A stretch of 64,000 nt of DNA from Actinomadura rupiterrae (GTDB lineage: Bacteria; Actinomycetota; Actinomycetes; Streptosporangiales; Streptosporangiaceae). The notes below the pieces were generated by a model. It did not search any database. It was not told where the DNA came from and was given only the letters and a program-made list of their open reading frames with translations. Positions 7,567 to 16,600 of the stretch are shown one piece after another. The stretch spans positions 186,001 through 250,000 of the forward strand of contig NZ_JAMZEA010000005.1 in the NCBI RefSeq assembly GCF_024172125.1, in the 5' to 3' direction. The stretch's first letter is position 1, and every line of letters begins with the position of its first letter. Position numbers and translations under genes: made by a program.

Positions 7567-8388
7567 TTAGGCGGTGAGGCTGCCGTCCAGGACGGTCACG
7601 GCGGTTCCGGTGAGGACGACCCGGTCACCGCGCAGTTCCGTCCGGACATATCCGCCGCGCTCGGACGCCTGGTAGCCGGTCAGGAGGTCGCCGCGGCCGA
7701 GGCGGGCGGCCCAGAACGGCGCCAGGGCGCAGTGCGCCGAGCCGGTCACCGGGTCCTCGCCGTCCCCGAGGAGCGAGCGGGCGCCGAAGAACCGGGACAC
7801 GAAGTCGTGGTCGGCGCCCGGCTCGGCGGCGGCCGTGACGATCACCCCGCGCGCGTCGACCGTGCCCAGCGCCGCGATGTCCGGGGTGAGCGTCCGGACG
7901 GTCTTGGCATCGGCGACCAGGGCGAACACGTCGTTCACCGGCGTCCGCCCGGTCCAGGAGACGGGGGCGCCGAGGGCGGCGGACAGGCCGTCCACCTCGG
8001 GGATCTCCTCGGGCGGGCAGGCCGGGAAGTCCATCGCCAGCCCGCCGCCAGCGGGCGAGGGCGTCACGGTCAGCACGCCGCTGTGCAGGGTGCGGAACCG
8101 CAGCGGACGGTCCGGCGCGGCCGTCCCCGTGGTGAACAGGGCGTGCGCGGAGGCCAGCGTCGCGTGCCCGCACAGCACGACCTCGACGACCGGGGTGAAC
8201 CAGCGCAGCTCGTAGTCGGCGTCCGGATCGTCCTGCAGCGGACGGACGAACGCGGTCTCGGAGTGCTTCATCTCGGCGGCGACCCGCTGCATCCATTCCG
8301 GGTCCGCGGGGGCGTCGAGCAGGCAGACCCCGGCGGGGTTGCCCGCGAACGGGCGCTCGGCAAAGGCGTCCACGACCAGCAGTCTCAT
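7567..8388 (-). CDS. PhzF-family isomerase
   Basis: 273 residues in the two-lobed diaminopimelate-epimerase fold of PhzF. N-terminal VDAFAERPFAGNPAGVCLL and MKHSETAFV with the catalytic Glu, RWFTPVVEVVLCGHATLASAH, and C-terminal GEDPVTGSAHCALAPFW are typical. PhzF itself isomerises a phenazine precursor, but stand-alone members have mostly unknown substrates, and no phenazine genes are nearby. Start ATG 8388; TAGCGT ends 7 nt upstream, suggesting a leaderless transcript. Confidence 0.9.
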   Translation of the reverse strand: MRLLVVDAFAERPFAGNPAGVCLLDAPADPEWMQRVAAEMKHSETAFVRPLQDDPDADYELRWFTPVVEVVLCGHATLASAHALFTTGTAAPDRPLRFRTLHSGVLTVTPSPAGGGLAMDFPACPPEEIPEVDGLSAALGAPVSWTGRTPVNDVFALVADAKTVRTLTPDIAALGTVDARGVIVTAAAEPGADHDFVSRFFGARSLLGDGEDPVTGSAHCALAPFWAARLGRGDLLTGYQASERGGYVRTELRGDRVVLTGTAVTVLDGSLTA

Positions 8389-8610
8389 GCCTGCGACGCT
8401 AACCGCGCCGTCCCCTCCGCAAAACGGCCAATCCACACCAATGGACTGTTCCCCGCCACACACCCCCACCCCAGCACAACCCCGCGAGCGCGCCCCCAAC
8501 GCGGCCCCGAGCACGGGCCCGGATGCGGAGACGGACGCGGTCCGGCGCGCGGCCAGCGTGGCCGGAGCCGGGTGCGGATCCGGTGCGGGGACGAGCGCGG
8601 GCCCGGACGC

Positions 8611-8680
8611 GGCCCGGGGTGCGAGACCCGCGGGCCCGGGATGCGAGACCCGCGGCCCGGGGTGCGAGACCGATGCGGGG
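8611..8680. repeat. 20/21-bp repeat array
   Basis: GGTGCGAGACC or GGATGCGAGACC recurs at 8618, 8639 and 8660, flanked by GCGGGCCCGG-type degenerate units. It is part of the 334-bp gap (8389-8722) between phzF and the small membrane protein, next to the latter's stop codon. I see no gene in the rest of that gap. Confidence 0.75.
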
Positions 8681-8722
8681 CCGGGCGCGGGCCGGGCGCG
8701 GGACGGGCGTGTGGGACGGGGG

Positions 8723-8968
8723 TTAGGCGCGGATGGTGTGGCGGGCCAGGGCGGTCAGGCGGGCGCGGACGGGGACTCGGTCGGCGCCGGGCGTGGCGGG
8801 GGCCGGGGCTTGGTCGGCGCGGGGGGCGGGGGCGTGGCGGAAGTCGTGGCCGGGCGCGGTCTCGTCGCAGTAGTGCGCGTCCCAGCGGCGCGGGCAGGCG
8901 ACGATCCAGCCGAGCACGAAGCCCACGGCCAGGCTCGCCACCCCCATCATGAGCAGGTTGAGCCACAT
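8723..8968 (-). CDS. small single-pass membrane protein
   Basis: 81 residues. One hydrophobic segment, about residues 4-25 (LLMMGVASLAVGFVLGWIV), followed by CPRRWDAHYCDET and a Pro/Ala-rich tail. No family recognised. ATG 8968 has GGAGAGC about 8 nt upstream. Codon use matches the neighbours. Confidence 0.65.
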   Translation of the reverse strand: MWLNLLMMGVASLAVGFVLGWIVACPRRWDAHYCDETAPGHDFRHAPAPRADQAPAPATPGADRVPVRARLTALARHTIRA

Positions 8969-9220
8969 TGTCGGGCGCTCTCCAGGTCTTTCCGGGGGGC
9001 GAACCCCCCGGGACGTGGCACGACGTTAGCGGCACGCAGGGCCCGCCACCGGCGGTTTTACCTGGACTGGCCCAGGGTGACCATAAATCCATGCCCCGTT
9101 CCGGCCACGGCGGAGTGCCCGTCGCGCTCCTGTCGCCCGCCGCATGCGGCGACGTAGTCTGGCGGGAAGGGCACCTGTCGCGCCCGACGGCCCCGGACGG
9201 CCACGAGTGGGGAGGACGCG

Positions 9221-10144
9221 ATGACCGATCGGATCGCCCTGTTCCCGCTGAGCGCGGTGCTGTTCCCCGGTGTCGTCCTGCCGCTGCATTTGTTCGAGGA
9301 CCGGTACCGCGCGCTGCTCTCCGACCTGATGGACGGCCCGGAGCCGCGCCGCTTCGGAGTGATCGCGCTGGAGCTGGGCCGCGACACCGACGACTTCGGC
9401 GGCCCCAGCGCCCCCGCCCACCCCGATGATCCCGGTGCCTCCGACCGCCCCGGCGGCCCCGGCGGCGCGGGCGGACCCGGCGGCGCGGGCGAACTCGGCG
9501 GGCCGGGCGGACTCGGCGGGCCGGGCGAACTCGGCGGGCCCGGCGGACTCGGCGGCGCGGGCGGACCCGGCGGGCCCGGCGGACTCGGCGGCCCGGGTGG
9601 GCTCGGTGGGGCGGGCGCGTCGGATGGGCTTGGCGGACCAGAGACGCCAGGGGCGGCGGTGACACCGCGGCTGGCAGAGGTCGGCTGCATCGCCGAGCTG
9701 CACGAGGTCGTCCCGCTGCCGGACGGCCGGTTCGACGTCGTGACGGTCGGCGGGCGGCGCTTCCGGCTGAAGGAGCTGGACCGTTCCCGGCCCTACCTGC
9801 GCGGGGACGTGGAGTTCCTGCCGGAGGAGCCCGGCGCGGCGGGCGGCGATCTGGTCCGGCGCGTCCGGCGGCTGTTCCATCTGTACCGGCACCGGCTCGC
9901 GGCGGCCGGCGCGGACGCGGGCGACCCGGCCGAGCTGCCGGACGACCCGGTCGCGCTGTCCTACCTGGTCGCGGCGGCGACCGTGCTCGACCCGGCGGAC
10001 AAGCAGCGGCTGCTCGCCGCCGAGGACGCCGCGCACCGGCTGCGCGCCGAGCGCGACCTGCTGCTCCGCGAGACCCGCCTGCTGGACGCGCTGCCGACCG
10101 TCCCCGCCGGGCAGTTCCTGGACCCCTCGTTCCATCCCAACTGA
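9221..10144 (+). CDS. LON substrate-binding domain protein with Gly-rich insert
   Basis: 307 residues. It begins like the N-terminal domain of Lon protease: MTDRIALFPLSAVLFPGVVLPLHLFEDRYR, with later DGRFDVVTVGGRRFRLKEL, but has no ATPase or protease part. Stand-alone LON-domain proteins of this kind are common in actinobacteria and of unknown function. The domain is split by about 90 residues (60-149), of which 77-139 are almost only Gly with Pro, Leu, Ala and Glu. The insert lies where the family has a short loop. GGGAGG stands just upstream of ATG 9221. The part after the insert continues the family pattern, so the frame is intact. Confidence 0.88.
   Translation: MTDRIALFPLSAVLFPGVVLPLHLFEDRYRALLSDLMDGPEPRRFGVIALELGRDTDDFGGPSAPAHPDDPGASDRPGGPGGAGGPGGAGELGGPGGLGGPGELGGPGGLGGAGGPGGPGGLGGPGGLGGAGASDGLGGPETPGAAVTPRLAEVGCIAELHEVVPLPDGRFDVVTVGGRRFRLKELDRSRPYLRGDVEFLPEEPGAAGGDLVRRVRRLFHLYRHRLAAAGADAGDPAELPDDPVALSYLVAAATVLDPADKQRLLAAEDAAHRLRAERDLLLRETRLLDALPTVPAGQFLDPSFHPN
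9449..9637 (+). repeat. in-frame glycine-rich coding repeat
   Basis: About 63 codons built of GGXGGX-type units (GGPGGLGG, GELGGPGG, GGAGGPGG) from 9- and 18-bp direct repeats inside the LON-domain gene. Frame is kept throughout. Confidence 0.85.
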
Positions 10145-10185
10145 CCCGGCCGCCGTCTGATCACCATTTGCGGCAGACTGGGCGC

Positions 10186-10686
10186 ATGGCGAAGGGGAAG
10201 AAGCAGCAGGGCGGCACCGGGACCCCGGCCACGGTCGCCGCGGCGAACGCGAAGGTCGAGTTCCGGCTGCACCCCTACGAGGTGGATCCCGACGCCGAGT
10301 CGTACGGCGCGGCCGCCGCCGACGCGCTCGGCATCGACCACGACCGGATCTTCAAGACGCTGCTGGCCGAGGTGGACGGCAGGCTCACGGTCGGGGTCGT
10401 CCCGGTGTCGGCCTCGCTGGACCTGAAGGCCCTCGCGTCCGCCGCCGGGGGCAAGAAGGCGCAGATGGCCGATCCGCAGGACGCCGAGCGCGCCACCGGC
10501 TACGTGGTCGGCGGGATCAGCCCGCTCGGCCAGAGGAAGCGCCTGCCGACCGTGATCGACGCGTCGGTGTCAGCTCTTGCGACCGTCTACGTCTCGGCCG
10601 GGCGGCGCGGACTCCAGATCGAGCTCGCCCCCGCCGACCTTGTCCGTCTTACCGGCGCCCGGCTCGCCCCCATCGCGCGCCGCTAG
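10186..10686 (+). CDS. ybaK: YbaK/EbsC-type Cys-tRNA(Pro) deacylase
   Basis: 166 residues, normal for the family, which hydrolyses mischarged Cys-tRNA(Pro) and related species. RIFKTLLAEVDGRLTVGVVP, LKALASAAGGKKAQMADPQDAERATGYVVGGISPLGQ with the catalytic Lys and the GGISPLG loop, and RGLQIELAPADL near the end are intact. The start ATG 10186 has no ribosome site; CAGACT ends 6 nt upstream, so it may be leaderless. The last 39 codons including the stop overlap the convergent DUF2567 gene, and its stop codon lies within the first unit of a tandem repeat. Confidence 0.9.
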   Translation: MAKGKKQQGGTGTPATVAAANAKVEFRLHPYEVDPDAESYGAAAADALGIDHDRIFKTLLAEVDGRLTVGVVPVSASLDLKALASAAGGKKAQMADPQDAERATGYVVGGISPLGQRKRLPTVIDASVSALATVYVSAGRRGLQIELAPADLVRLTGARLAPIARR

Positions 10687-11427
10687 CCCACCGTCGCCAT
10701 CGCGCGCCGCCAGCCCATCGTCGCTGTCGCGCGCCGCCAGCCCGCCCTCGCCATCGCGCGCCGCCAATCCGCCCTCGCCGCCGCCGGGGCGCCCGCCGTC
10801 CTCGATCGCCTGCCCGCCACCGCCGGGGTGCCGACCGTCTCCGATCGCCTGTCCTCCGTCGCCGCCGGGGTGCCCGCCGTCCTCGACCGCCTGTCCGCCA
10901 CCGCCGTCAGCGGGGTGGTCGCCGGTGTCCGCGGCCGGGAGCCGCTTGACGATCATCTCCAGGACGGCGTACGCGCCGACCGCCAGCAGCGGCCAGAACA
11001 CCAGGACGCCGCGGGCGCGCAGGTCGGCCGGGCCGTTCACCTCGGTCCCGTCCGTCCCGGTGCGGACGACGTGCTGGTAGTGCGACAGCCCGAACTGGTG
11101 GCCGACCCACCAGGCGAGCAGCGCCGCCGCCGTGCCGCCGGCCGCCAGGCCCGCGATCAGCGGGATGTCGTTGTCGCGTCCACCGAACCGGTAGGCGACC
11201 ACGCCGCACAAAAGCCCCGCCACGATGCCGATCAGGGCAAACCGGGCGTCGGTGCCGATCGGGCCCTGGCCCTCGCCGTCGGAGATGAAGGGCTCGCCGC
11301 GCAGGACGACGAAGCCGACCGTGGGCGCGAGCGCATGCCACAGCACGCCGGCGAGCGGGCCGAGCACCGCGACCACCACGGTGGTGACCGCGAAGGTCCG
11401 CACCGCTCTGAGGGACCGTCCCCGCAC
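10570..11427 (-). CDS. DUF2567-like membrane protein with repeat tail
   Basis: 285 residues. Four membrane segments at about 11-31, 62-82, 88-108 and 138-158 match the mycobacterial DUF2567 layout; function unknown. From residue 165 on there is a Gly/Asp-rich tail of repeats such as GGQAVEDGGHPGGD and GGLAARDGE. The tail runs 117 bp into the convergent ybaK gene. Start GTG 11427 with GAGGAG about 8 nt upstream. The membrane core is well supported; whether the whole tail is made is uncertain. Confidence 0.78.
   Translation of the reverse strand: MRGRSLRAVRTFAVTTVVVAVLGPLAGVLWHALAPTVGFVVLRGEPFISDGEGQGPIGTDARFALIGIVAGLLCGVVAYRFGGRDNDIPLIAGLAAGGTAAALLAWWVGHQFGLSHYQHVVRTGTDGTEVNGPADLRARGVLVFWPLLAVGAYAVLEMIVKRLPAADTGDHPADGGGGQAVEDGGHPGGDGGQAIGDGRHPGGGGQAIEDGGRPGGGEGGLAARDGEGGLAARDSDDGLAARDGDGGLAARDGGEPGAGKTDKVGGGELDLESAPPGRDVDGRKS
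10672..10902. repeat. 27-bp then 39/42-bp tandem repeats across the ybaK stop
   Basis: Four 27-bp units start at 10672, 10699, 10726 and 10753, each opening with [AG]TCGCGCGCCGC. The first unit contains the last codons and TAG stop of ybaK. They are followed by three 39-42-bp units (10780-10902) built on GCCGCCGGGG plus a GTCCTCGA-type segment. Read on the other strand, the whole array is the tail of the DUF2567 protein. Confidence 0.9.
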
Positions 11428-11630
11428 GTCGTACGCTCCTCACGGGCCCGCGTTCCGCGCCCGTCGCCGTCCGTTACCGATCAACAGCGAAAGCCTAGCC
11501 CGCCCGGGTGCCGCCGACGACCGTACCCCCGCCGCCCGCGCGCCGCCCCCGGACGGACGGGGAACGGGTGCGTTCTTTCGCCGGATTCCCCCCACCGGAG
11601 CGCCGTTTTCTTGAGATAATGTTGCCCGAC

Positions 11631-12359
11631 ATGTCCGGATTCAGCCCCGCGTTCGAGCGCCTCGGCGCCGCCCTCTCCGCGGTCGTCCTGCAGCAGCAGG
11701 AGACGCTCGCGGAGTTCCTGCCGCGCGAGGACTGGAGCGCCGACCTGACCGCGCGCAGCTACACCAGCGGCGGCGTCACCGTCCGCGTCGCGCTGCTCGG
11801 CAGCTACGCCACCCGCGAGCGCACCTGGCTGTGGGGCTGGGCCAACCCGCAGTTCGGCGAGGACCACCCCGCCGTCGTCCCCACCCTGCCGATCCGGACG
11901 CTCGGCGAGCGGCTCGGCATCCCCGAGTTCACCACGCCCGAGGTCGACCTGTCCTGGTACGAGGGACCCGCCGGGCACGGCGGCGAGCTGGTCGCCATGG
12001 CGGCCGGCGGCGTCCTCGGAGGCGGCGGCTACATCGGCGCGGGCTACGACGGCGGCTCTGCCTACCTGCACGTGGACGACCCGCAGGCGCCGCCCGCCGG
12101 CTGGGACCCGGTCCCCGTCGCCCGCCTCCTCGCCAACGCGACCAGCCTGTTCGGACGCGAGCCCCGGCTCACCCTCGCCCGCCTGCTCAGCCAGCACCGC
12201 GTGCCCTACCGCCAGCGCGGCGACGTCACCGAGGTCTACCTCCCCGGCGGCGGCACCGCCCGCGCCGTCTTCGACAACCGCGGCCGCTTCGCCCGCTGGG
12301 AAGCCGACCTCACCCCCACCCCCGTCCCAGCCCCCCAAACCGCCCCCCTCGTCCACTAA
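11631..12359 (+). CDS. DUF6882-like cytosolic protein
   Basis: 242 residues, no signal peptide. The centre holds TWLWGWANPQFGEDH and later GREPRLTLARLLSQHR; the WxWxWAN stretch is what I associate with DUF6882 proteins, often found near toxin/immunity genes, but function is unknown. ATG 11631 is preferred over 11619 because GATAAT (11615-11620), a good -10, lies 10 nt upstream and would exclude the earlier ATG from the mRNA. No ribosome site is visible, so a leaderless or near-leaderless mRNA is likely. Confidence 0.72.
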   Translation: MSGFSPAFERLGAALSAVVLQQQETLAEFLPREDWSADLTARSYTSGGVTVRVALLGSYATRERTWLWGWANPQFGEDHPAVVPTLPIRTLGERLGIPEFTTPEVDLSWYEGPAGHGGELVAMAAGGVLGGGGYIGAGYDGGSAYLHVDDPQAPPAGWDPVPVARLLANATSLFGREPRLTLARLLSQHRVPYRQRGDVTEVYLPGGGTARAVFDNRGRFARWEADLTPTPVPAPQTAPLVH

Positions 12360-12379
12360 CCCACGCACGCACCGCTGAG

Positions 12380-12545
12380 GCATCCCGCCCTCCGCCGAGG
12401 CAGCCTGCCCGCCACTGACGCGCCCCCGCTCGTCCGTTCACGCCTCCCGCTCATCCGCGGAGACGCCCCGCCCGCCACCGACGCATCCCGCCGTCCGCCG
12501 GGGCAGCCTGCTCGCCCGCCAACGCCTCCCACTCGCACGCTTACG
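12380..12545. repeat. two diverged copies of an about 103-bp unit
   Basis: GCATCCCGCC begins at 12380 and again at 12483, each followed by [CG]TCCGCCG[AG]GGCAGCCTG and an ACGCCTCCC-type segment. The array fills most of the gap 12360-12690 after the DUF6882-like gene; no gene seen in it. Confidence 0.65.
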
Positions 12546-12700
12546 CTTTCCGCCCACTGAGGCGTCCGCCCCATCGACACGCGCTGCGCGCCCGGCCCGC
12601 CGCCGATCGGGGCATGTTGCCGGACGGCCAGGGGGTCGCGCCGCGGGCTTGCGGGACCTCGGGCGGGCTTTGCCGATCATGCTCGGCTAGGTTGCGGTGC

Positions 12701-13585
12701 ATGCGATTCGGGATCCAACTCAACCCCACGGCGAGCGGGCTGGACGACCTCCGCGCGCTCGCCCGCCAGGCCGACGCGGCCGGGCTCGACCTGCTCGGCG
12801 TCCAGGACCACCCCTACGCGGCCGACCTGGCCGACACGTTCGCGGTGATGGCGACCGTCCTCGCCGAGACCGAGCGGCTGACCGTCTTCCCGGACGTGGC
12901 GTCCCTGCCGCTGCGCGGGCCCGCCATGCTCGGCAAGCAGGCGGCCACGCTGGACCTGCTCAGCGGCGGACGGTTCGAGCTCGCGCTCGGCGCGGGCGCG
13001 TTCTGGCCCGCGATCGCGGCGATGGGCGGGCCGTCCCGCACCAACCCCGAGGCGCTGGCCGCGCTCGCCGAGGCCATCGAGATCGTCCGCGCGATGTGGC
13101 GGACGGGCGAGACCGTCCGGTCCGAGGGCGAGTACTACACGGTCAAGGGCGTGCACGCCGGGCCCGCGCCCGCGCACCCCGTCGGCATCTGGCTCGGCAG
13201 CGTCGGCCCGCGCGCGCTCGCGCTGACGGGCCGCGTCGCCGACGGCTGGGCCGCGCCCATCCCGCACTACCTGAACTACGAGAAGTGGCCCGAGGCGCAG
13301 CGGATCATCACCGACGCCGCCGTCGAGGCGGGCCGCGACCCGGGCTCGATCATGCGGATGGCGCAGCTGGTCGGGCACATCGAGGACGCCCCCACCGGTC
13401 CGCCCGTCCTCGAAGGCGAGAACCCGATCCGCGCGGACGCCGCGACCTGGGCCCGCGTCCTCGCCGACCTCGCGCAGGACGGCTTCGACACCTTCGTGTA
13501 CTGGCCCGAGCACGCCAACGAGCACCAGCTCCGCCTCTGGACGGACGAGGTCGTCCCCGCGACCCGCGACCTGCTCGCCTCCTGA
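12701..13585 (+). CDS. LLM-class flavin-dependent oxidoreductase
   Basis: 294 residues. A TIM-barrel enzyme of the luciferase-like monooxygenase class (F420- or FMN-dependent; substrate unknown). RFGIQLNPTASG at the start, DLLGVQDHPYAADLADTF, LLSGGRFELALGAGAFWPAIAAMGG, and PVGIWLGSVGPRALALTGRVADGWA fit the class; the last is the typical cofactor-side motif. ATG 12701 is preceded at 7 nt by TAGGTT and has no ribosome site: probably leaderless. Confidence 0.92.
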   Translation: MRFGIQLNPTASGLDDLRALARQADAAGLDLLGVQDHPYAADLADTFAVMATVLAETERLTVFPDVASLPLRGPAMLGKQAATLDLLSGGRFELALGAGAFWPAIAAMGGPSRTNPEALAALAEAIEIVRAMWRTGETVRSEGEYYTVKGVHAGPAPAHPVGIWLGSVGPRALALTGRVADGWAAPIPHYLNYEKWPEAQRIITDAAVEAGRDPGSIMRMAQLVGHIEDAPTGPPVLEGENPIRADAATWARVLADLAQDGFDTFVYWPEHANEHQLRLWTDEVVPATRDLLAS

Positions 13586-13587
13586 CA

Positions 13588-13628
13588 GGCCAAGGGGCCG
13601 GACGGTCATCCCGTCCGGCCCCTTGGCC
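13588..13628. terminator. perfect bidirectional terminator
   Basis: An 18-bp stem without mismatch (13588-13605 with 13611-13628) and a 5-nt loop. It begins 3 nt after the oxidoreductase stop and ends 21 nt before the dnaE stop, so it serves both convergent genes. Confidence 0.92.
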
Positions 13629-13648
13629 ATGTTCTGCCGCGGTGCAGG

Positions 13649-16600
13649 TCAGCTGAGGCAGGACGGGCCCAGGAGTTGCTTCAGGTCGCCCATCAGGGCT
13701 GGGGACGGGGCTACGCGCAGGCGGTCGTCCAGGCGGACGACCGTGGTGCGGGGGCCGTTCTGGATGTGCAGGTGCACCTCGGAGTGGCCCGGGTAGGTGG
13801 TCAGGACCTCCTTGAGGCGGCTGACGACCGGCGGGACGCAGCGGCCGATCGGGAGGGTCACGGCGAGCGGGCCGACCGAGTCGGTGACGGTGAGGTCCGG
13901 CTGGGTGACCTCCATCGCGATGATCTTCGCGACGTCCTCGCGGCGGTCCAGGCGGCCCTTGACCACCAGGATCGCGTCCTCGGCCAGCAGCGTGGAGCAC
14001 AGCTGGTAGGACGACGGGAAGCACATCACCTCGATCGCGCCGCCGAGGTCCTCCAGCTGGAACATGGCCCAGGAGTTGCCCTGCTTGGTGACCTTGCGCT
14101 GCAGGCCGCTGAGCAGGCCCGCGACGACCACGACCTGGCCGTCCGGGCGCTCGCCCTCGTTCAGCGACGCGATCGAGCAGTCGGCCTCGCGCTCCAGCAC
14201 GTGCTCGATGCCGAGCAGCGGGTGGTCGGAGACGTAGAGGCCGAGCATCTCCCGCTCGAACGAGAGCAGGGTGGTCTTGTCCCACTCCTCGTCCTCGGGG
14301 ATCGCGACGGCGAACGCGTCCTCGCCCGACTCGTCCTCCAGGGCGCCGAACAGGGAGTCCTGCCCGATCGCCTCCTTGCGCTTGATGTCGATGACCGAGT
14401 CGATCGCCTGCTCGTGCACCATCAGCAGCGCCTTGCGCTGGTGCCCGAGCTCGTCGAACCCGCCCGCCTTGATCAGCGACTCGACCACGCGCTTGTTGCA
14501 GACCTGCGTGGGCACCTTGTTCAGGAAGTCGTTGAAGTCGGTGTAGTCGCCCTTCTCGCGGCGCGCGGCGATGATGCCGTCCACCACGTTCACGCCGACG
14601 TTGCGGACGGCGCTCAGCCCGAACCGGATCTCCTTCTCGCCGATCGGGGTGAAGTCGGCCTCGGAGGTGTTGACGTCCGGCGGGAGCACCTTGATGCCCA
14701 TGCGGCGGCACTCGTTCAGGTACAGGGCGCTCTTGTCCTTGTCGTCGCCGACGGAGGTGAGCAGCGCCGCCATGTACTCGGCCGCGTGGTTGGCCTTCAG
14801 GTAGGCCGTCCAGTAAGAGACCAGGCCGTACGCCGCCGAGTGCGCCTTGTTGAACGCGTAGTCGGAGAACGGGACGAGGATGTCCCACAGCGTCTTCACG
14901 GCCTCCTTGGAGAAGCCGTTGTCGATCATGCCCTGCTCGAAGCCCTCGAACTGGGCGTCCAGCTCGGCCTTCTTCTTCTTGCCCATGACGCGGCGGAGCA
15001 GGTCCGCCTTGCCGAGCGTGTAGCCCGCGACCTTCTGCGCGATCGACATGACCTGCTCCTGATAGACGATCAGGCCGTAGGTCGTGCCGAGGATCTCGGC
15101 CAGCGGCTCCGCCAGCTCCGGGTGGATCGGGGTGATCTCCTGCTGGCCGTTCTTGCGCAGCGCGTAGTTGGTGTGCGAGTTCGCGCCCATCGGGCCGGGC
15201 CGGTAGAGCGCGCCGACGGCGGAGATGTCCTCGAACTCGGTGGGCTTCATCAGCCGCAGCAGCGACCGCATGCCGCCGCCGTCCAGCTGGAACACGCCCA
15301 GGGTGTCGCCGCGGCCGAGCAGCTCGTAGGTGGGCCGGTCGTCCAGCGGGATCTTCAGCAGGTCGAGGTCGATGCCCTTGTTCTTCTTGATGTTGTCGAC
15401 CGCGTCCTGGATGATCGTCAGGTTCCGCAGGCCGAGGAAGTCCATCTTCAGCAGGCCGAGCGTCTCGCAGGTCGGGTAGTCGAACTGCGTGATGATCGCG
15501 CCGTCGGAGTCGCGCCGCATCACCGGCACGTGGTCGGTGATCGTCTCACCGCTCATGATCACGCCGGCCGCGTGCACGCCGGTCTGCCGGATCAGCCCCT
15601 CCAGGCCCTGCGCGAGGTCGATGACCTGCTTGACGTCGGTCTCCTCCTCGTACAGCTTGCGCAGCTCGCCGGCCTCGTTGTAGCGCGGGTGCTTGTCGTC
15701 GAAGATGCCGGAGAGCGGGATGTCCTTGCCCATGACGGCGGGCGGGAACGCCTTGGAGATGCGGTCGCCGAGCGCGTACGGGAAGCCCAGGACGCGGCCC
15801 GCGTCCTTCACGGCGGCCTTCGCCTTGATGGTGCCGAACGTGGCGATGTAGGCGACCTTGTCGGCGCCCCACTTCTCGGTGGTGTACCGGATGGCCTCGG
15901 CCCGCCGGTCTTCAGGGAAGTCGATGTCGATGTCGGGCATCGACGCGCGCTCGGGGTTCAGGAACCGCTCGAAGATCAGCCCGTGCGGGATCGGGTCGAG
16001 GTCGGTGATGCCCATCGCGTACGCGACCAGCGAGCCCGCCGCGCTGCCTCGGCCCGGCCCGACCAGGATGCCGTTGCGCTTGGACCACATGATGAAGTCG
16101 GCCACGACGAGGAAGTACGACGGGTACCCCTTGCCGATGATGACGCCCATCTCGTACTCGGCCTGCTCCTTGTACCCGTCGGGGAGGCCGTCCGGGAACC
16201 GCTGCTCCAGGCCCTTCCAGACCTCCTTGCGGAACCAGGTCTCCTCGGACTCGCCCTCCGGGACCGGGAACTTCGGGCTGAGGTCGCGGAACTCGAACAT
16301 TCCGGCCGGATCGACCCTCTCCGCGATCAGGAGGGTGTTGCGGCAGCCCTCCTGCCAGGCGTCGGAGGTGTCGATCGAGCGCATCTCGTCGGCGGACTTG
16401 ATGTAGTAGCCGCTGCCGTCGAAGCGGAACCGGTCCGGGTCGGCGAGCTGCTTGCCGACCTGGACGCACAGCAGCGCATCGTGCGCGGTCGCCTCGGACT
16501 CGTGCGTGTAGTGCGAGTCGTTGGTGACGACCGGCTTGATGTCGAGCCGCTTGCCGATCTCCAGCAGGCCGTCGCGGACGCGGCGCTCGATGTCGAGGCC

